NCBI GenBank assembly: GCA_039707465.1
Contig: CM077644.1
Coordinates: 144,368,962 to 144,432,961 of the forward strand
Source of the DNA: Rhabdophis nuchalis
Taxonomy: Eukaryota > Chordata > Lepidosauria > Squamata > Natricidae
DNA length: 64,000 nt
Direction: 5' to 3'
A program made the position numbers and the translations under genes. This document shows positions 63,649-64,000 of the stretch, piece after piece; position 1 is the first letter of the stretch, and every line of letters starts with the position of its first letter. Below the pieces are notes generated by a model. The model was not told the origin of the DNA. It saw nothing but the letters and a program-made list of their open reading frames with translations, and ran no database searches.

Positions 63649-64000
63649 TTTTTTTTTTTTAATTGAAATTTTTATACTGTTTTACAATATTTCACCCAGT
63701 GCTGTACAAAACAAAAGGAAGAGTTGGTTTCAAGTATCATCTATTATCTTTAGGATCTCCAAAATCCACGTTCCCTCGGTACAGGCGTCGAGACGTCCAA
63801 AGTTCCAAGTGCATAGTCCACAAATGGCTTCCAAGTCTTCCAAAAGATATCGTTTTTATAAACCCCCTCTCTAAATTTAATATCACACGTCATTTTATCA
63901 TTTAAGGCTAATTTCCACATTTCACAGTACCATTCTTCTATTTTAATATTTACCTCTATTTTCCAATATCTTGCTATTACAATTCTACCCATTATAATCA
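63649..64000 (-). mobile_element. L1-like LINE 3' end, continues beyond the window
   Basis: The T-run at 63649-63660 is the antisense poly-A tail. On the minus strand the C-terminal ORF2 peptide reads MGRIVIARYWKIEVNIKIEE, WYCEMWKLALNDKMTC and KTWKPFVDYALGTL, stop at 63750. It diverges from the other three L1 copies, so probably a different L1 lineage. The 5' part lies outside the window. Confidence 0.8.

Overview
The window is vertebrate nuclear DNA, AT-rich outside the transposons. It reads as intergenic or intronic sequence of a squamate reptile, most likely an advanced snake. I recognise no host protein-coding exon, no genuine tRNA or rRNA gene, and no CpG-island promoter. The assignment rests on the repeat mixture: Sauria SINEs, a BovB/RTE fragment, CR1/L3 LINEs with (GAATA)n or (GATA)n tails (the microsatellite-seeding pattern described for snake genomes), L2, R4/Dong, L1 and Penelope-like elements, Ty3/Gypsy LTRs, many hAT-type MITEs, and long GATA/GACA (Bkm-like) arrays.

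Layout. 0-6 kb: hAT MITEs, a Sauria SINE, a hAT element with an L2 nested in it, and a tRNA-type SINE split by a hAT. 5.7-9.1 kb: R4/Dong LINE pieces and Penelope-like pieces bracketing a giant palindrome of a tRNA-headed repeat. 10.1-12.5 kb: an internally deleted Ty3/Gypsy element with both LTRs and 5-bp target duplication. 14.5-15.4 kb: compound GATA/GACA microsatellites. 16-19.3 kb: CR1 and L1 3' ends. 20.2-23.3 kb: nested hAT elements. 25-25.8 kb: L2. 29.2-31.1 kb: L1 followed by a 400-bp purine tract. 35.6-38.1 kb: a SINE carrying an ORF1-only 'half-L1', then a solo LTR. 39.9-40.2 kb: a solo Gypsy LTR. 41-43.7 kb: LINE 3' ends, MITEs and a second palindromic dimer of the tRNA-headed repeat. 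44.8-46.6 kb: a LINE split by about 1.1 kb of other repeats. 48.9-50.8 kb: a CR1 with L1 and L2 insertions nested in it. 51-60 kb: mostly unique DNA with two larger MITEs, one small MITE, a BovB remnant and a Sauria SINE. 60.3-64 kb: an old CR1, a younger CR1 between GATA arrays, L2 and L1 3' ends.

There is no gene system. The coding pieces are reverse transcriptase, ORF1, RNase H/integrase and GIY-YIG remnants, all disrupted or truncated, so functional interaction is limited to retrotransposition in trans (L1 machinery for the half-L1, BovB for Sauria SINEs). The observations I rate highest are: (1) a 1,587-bp L1-type element with 5' UTR, ORF1, short 3' UTR and A-tail but no ORF2, between 13-bp target duplications; (2) two divergent Gypsy LTR families in which the TATA-like box and the CCAAT box each sit in the loop of a 15-bp inverted repeat, with paired changes between families in the TATA stem; (3) palindromic dimers of a tRNA-headed repeat at two loci, one bracketed by inward-facing Penelope 3' ends; (4) several insertion chains resolved to the base by target-site duplications. 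Percent identities and ages were judged by eye, not computed.
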